64,000 nt of DNA from JAPOUP01 sp026708635 (GTDB taxonomy: Bacteria > Pseudomonadota > Alphaproteobacteria > Rhodobacterales > Rhodobacteraceae): contig OZ241336.1 of assembly GCA_965200115.1 (NCBI GenBank), positions 3,720,001 to 3,784,000 on the forward strand, in the 5' to 3' direction. The position numbers and the translations under genes were made by a program. The notes under the pieces were generated by a model, which searched no databases, was not told where the DNA came from, and saw nothing but the letters and a program-made list of their open reading frames with translations. Shown piece after piece: positions 62,184 through 64,000 of the stretch. Position 1 is the first letter of the stretch; the number at the start of each line of letters is the position of its first letter.

Positions 62184-63575
62184 TCATTTCGGTCCGATCA
62201 TCCTCTCGGGCTTCACGGTGTCATCGAACTCACGCTCGTCGACGAAGCCGAGCCCGATCGCCTCTTCCTTCAGGGTGGTGCCGTTCCTGTGGGCCGCTTT
62301 CGCCACAGCCGTGGCGTTGTCGTAACCGATCCGTGGGGCGAGCGCCGTCACTAGCATCAGGGACTCGCGCATTAGCGCGCCGATACGTTCTTCATTGGCG
62401 CGGATACCCACAACACAGTTATCGGTAAACGCTATGGTGGCGTCGCCAATTAGCTGCATCGACTGCAATACGTTGTAGGCGATCATCGGTTTGTACACGT
62501 TCAGTTCGAAATGCCCCTGGGATCCGGCGAATCCGATGGCGGCGTCGTTGCCCATCACATGGGCGCAGACCTGCGTGATCGCCTCTACCTGGGTCGGATT
62601 GACCTTGCCGGGCATGATGGAGCTGCCGGGCTCGTTTTCCGGCAGCAGCAATTCTCCTATACCGCAACGTGGACCGGACCCCATCAGGCGAATGTCATTG
62701 GCGATCTTGTAAAGGCCCGTGGCCACCGTTTTCAGCGCTCCGGACATGCCGACAATTGCGTCATGCGCAGCGAGCGCCTCGAACTTGTTCGGCGCGCTCA
62801 CGAAAGGCAGGTCGGTAATCTGTGCTATTCCCGCCGCGACGGTTTCGCCCCAGCCTGGAGGTGAATTCAGTCCGGTGCCGACGGCGGTACCGCCTTGGGC
62901 CAGTTCGTGGACATCGGCGAGAGCGGTCTCGACGCGTTCAATGCCCTTGCGGATCTGGTGGGCGTAACCCGAGAACTCCTGGGCCAGCGTGAGCGGCGTC
63001 GCGTCCATAGTGTGCGTACGGCCGATTTTTATGATGCCTTCGAACTCATTCACCTTGCCTTCAAGGGCGCTGGCGAGTTTCGCGAGACCGGGCAAGGTCA
63101 CATCCCGTGCCGTGAGCGCCGTCGCGATATGCATGGCCGTGGGAAAGGTATCGTTCGATGACTGTCCCATGTTGCAATGGTCGTTAGGATGCACCGGATC
63201 CTTGGATCCGATCACGCCTCCCATGATCTCGATCGCCCTGTTTGCGATGACCTCATTCGCGTTCATATTGGACTGGGTGCCGGAACCCGTCTGCCAGACG
63301 ACCAGCGGAAAATGGTCGTCAAGGTCTCCGGCGGCGACCTCGGAAGCCGCCTGTATGATTGCGTCGGCCAGTTCCCGCTGCAGCCTGCCGCTGTCCCTGT
63401 TCGCCTCGGCGCAGGCCTGTTTGATCACACCGAGTGCTCTCACTATGGCTGCGGGTTGTTTCTCCCAGCCTATCGGAAAGTTCATCAGGCTGCGCTGGGT
63501 CTGCGCTCCCCAGTAGCGGTCGGTGGGGACTTCAAGCGGACCAAAACTGTCGGTTTCCGTGCGCGTCGCGGTCAT
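62184..63575 (-). CDS. fumC: Fumarate hydratase, class II
   Basis: Converts fumarate to malate in the TCA cycle without an Fe-S cluster. 463 residues. Substrate-site signatures WQTGSGTQSNMNANEVIANR, HPNDHCNMGQSSNDTFPTAM, GRTHTMDATPLTLAQE and the flexible catalytic loop GSSIMPGKVNPTQ are all intact. TGGAGTG precedes the ATG. The RHH gene follows after 7 bp. Confidence 0.97.
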   Translation of the reverse strand: MTATRTETDSFGPLEVPTDRYWGAQTQRSLMNFPIGWEKQPAAIVRALGVIKQACAEANRDSGRLQRELADAIIQAASEVAAGDLDDHFPLVVWQTGSGTQSNMNANEVIANRAIEIMGGVIGSKDPVHPNDHCNMGQSSNDTFPTAMHIATALTARDVTLPGLAKLASALEGKVNEFEGIIKIGRTHTMDATPLTLAQEFSGYAHQIRKGIERVETALADVHELAQGGTAVGTGLNSPPGWGETVAAGIAQITDLPFVSAPNKFEALAAHDAIVGMSGALKTVATGLYKIANDIRLMGSGPRCGIGELLLPENEPGSSIMPGKVNPTQVEAITQVCAHVMGNDAAIGFAGSQGHFELNVYKPMIAYNVLQSMQLIGDATIAFTDNCVVGIRANEERIGALMRESLMLVTALAPRIGYDNATAVAKAAHRNGTTLKEEAIGLGFVDEREFDDTVKPERMIGPK

Positions 63576-63922
63576 GGTTCACTCCATCGGCGCATTGCGT
63601 CTTTGGCTGGGTCTATCGGCTCGAACCTGTCGGTTCAATCCCGTCGCGGCTAACGCGTGTCCGCAAATCCTGCTTTCAAGGGCGAGCGTCTTCCATGTCG
63701 CTGACCTTCAACCGAAGTTCCGCAAAGTTGACATACGCGGCGGGTTAAGATTCTGATATCAAGAGGCATTATTCCCGAGTTCCGTGATATGGCGTTACGG
63801 TTTGCGGAGAGATGGGGTTTGGTCGCCATGGTTTCGCGGTCTTCGGATACTTCCTGCCCTCGCTCACAAGGCGTTTCGCCCGAAACGCATTCTCATATAT
63901 GATCGCCCGCCGATATCACAGT
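63576..63922. other. Intergenic region fumC-sspB
   Basis: 347 bp between the fumC start and the 3' end of the sspB-like gene, both on the minus strand. It should contain the fumC promoter. Nothing else recognized. Confidence 0.4.
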
Positions 63923-64000
63923 TTACTTTCGGGGGCCGCGAAAGCTGTCGAGGCTAACTATTTCCGCGTCTTTGGGCTTCGCCTCGTCGGGATCGCTGTC
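63923..64000 (-). CDS. sspB: SspB-like ClpX adaptor, C-terminal end only (gene cut by window edge)
   Basis: On the minus strand the last bases read, in one frame, acidic linker residues DSDPDEAKPKDA followed by EIVSLDSFRGPRK and a TAA at 63923-63925. The tail EIVSLDSFR with an acidic linker is what I expect from the ClpX-binding end of alphaproteobacterial SspB (usually ...VVSLDAFRKK), and sspB is a known neighbour of fumC and the RHH gene in this class. Only 25 codons are visible, so this call rests on the tail motif and context. Confidence 0.6.
   Translation of the reverse strand, partial: DSDPDEAKPKDAEIVSLDSFRGPRK

Overview
The window is chromosomal DNA of a GC-rich alphaproteobacterium, probably a marine or host-associated Rhodospirillales-like lineage. 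I infer this from gene content: a pyruvate dehydrogenase E1-beta carrying its own lipoyl domain, purS-purQ, a DUF1476 F1-ATPase inhibitor next to purC, DUF1638 next to a corrinoid protein, RNase E with an acidic insert in its S1 domain, and the fumC / ribbon-helix-helix / sspB neighbourhood. No rRNA is present. One tRNA gene (tRNA-Phe) was found.

Layout. 1-4.8 kb: fatty-acid synthesis run fabD'(partial)-fabG-acpP-fabF-mltG. 4.9-5.9 kb: a secreted Calx-beta-like protein and a decayed Calx-beta fragment. 6.2-7.0 kb: cysE. 7.2-14.3 kb (minus strand): central carbon run pgk, class I aldolase, ftsB-like, pdhA, pdhB, pdhC. 14.4-16.5 kb: two overlapping cyclophilins and a DUF3179 protein. 16.5-19.5 kb: tyrS (with an unusual N-terminal helix-turn-helix fusion) divergent from anmK.

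19.5-31.1 kb is the accessory part. It holds a 5.4-kb Calx-beta autotransporter gene with near-identical internal repeats and two compensating frameshifts, a broken IS1595-type element, an IS630 fragment, an AT-rich palindromic control region driving a 'mobile mystery protein A/B' (HTH + Fic) pair, an IS4-superfamily transposase split by one in-frame TGA, and a small secreted cysteine-rich protein. eno follows at 31.2-32.5 kb; in many relatives it sits beside ftsB-pdhA, so the old neighbourhood appears rearranged.

33-39 kb: Fur-family regulator translationally coupled to a frameshifted EamA transporter, a second EamA transporter, a WYL regulator, tRNA-Phe and an MBL hydrolase. 39-44 kb: orphan EnvZ-like kinase, purM-purN-rnd, lipoprotein. 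44.6-49.1 kb: sufE and a corrinoid/methyl-transfer cluster (DUF1638, small membrane protein, B12-binding protein, homocysteine methyltransferase) with a radical-SAM gene inside it. 49.4-51.8 kb: DUF1476 and purC-purS-purQ. 51.8-54.9 kb: dctB-dctD two-component pair, in which DctD has lost its sigma-54 contact loop. 55.9-58.5 kb: rne. 58.9-64 kb: TetR regulator, metA, a P-loop protein of unknown role, RHH protein, fumC and the 3' end of sspB.

The observations I rate highest are the transposase-like HTH fused to tyrosyl-tRNA synthetase, the autotransporter with paired helical insert domains and compensating frameshifts, the HTH/Fic pair with its operator-like palindromes inside an IS graveyard, and the DctD lacking GAFTGA. 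No computation was run: family calls rest on motifs and remembered family features.
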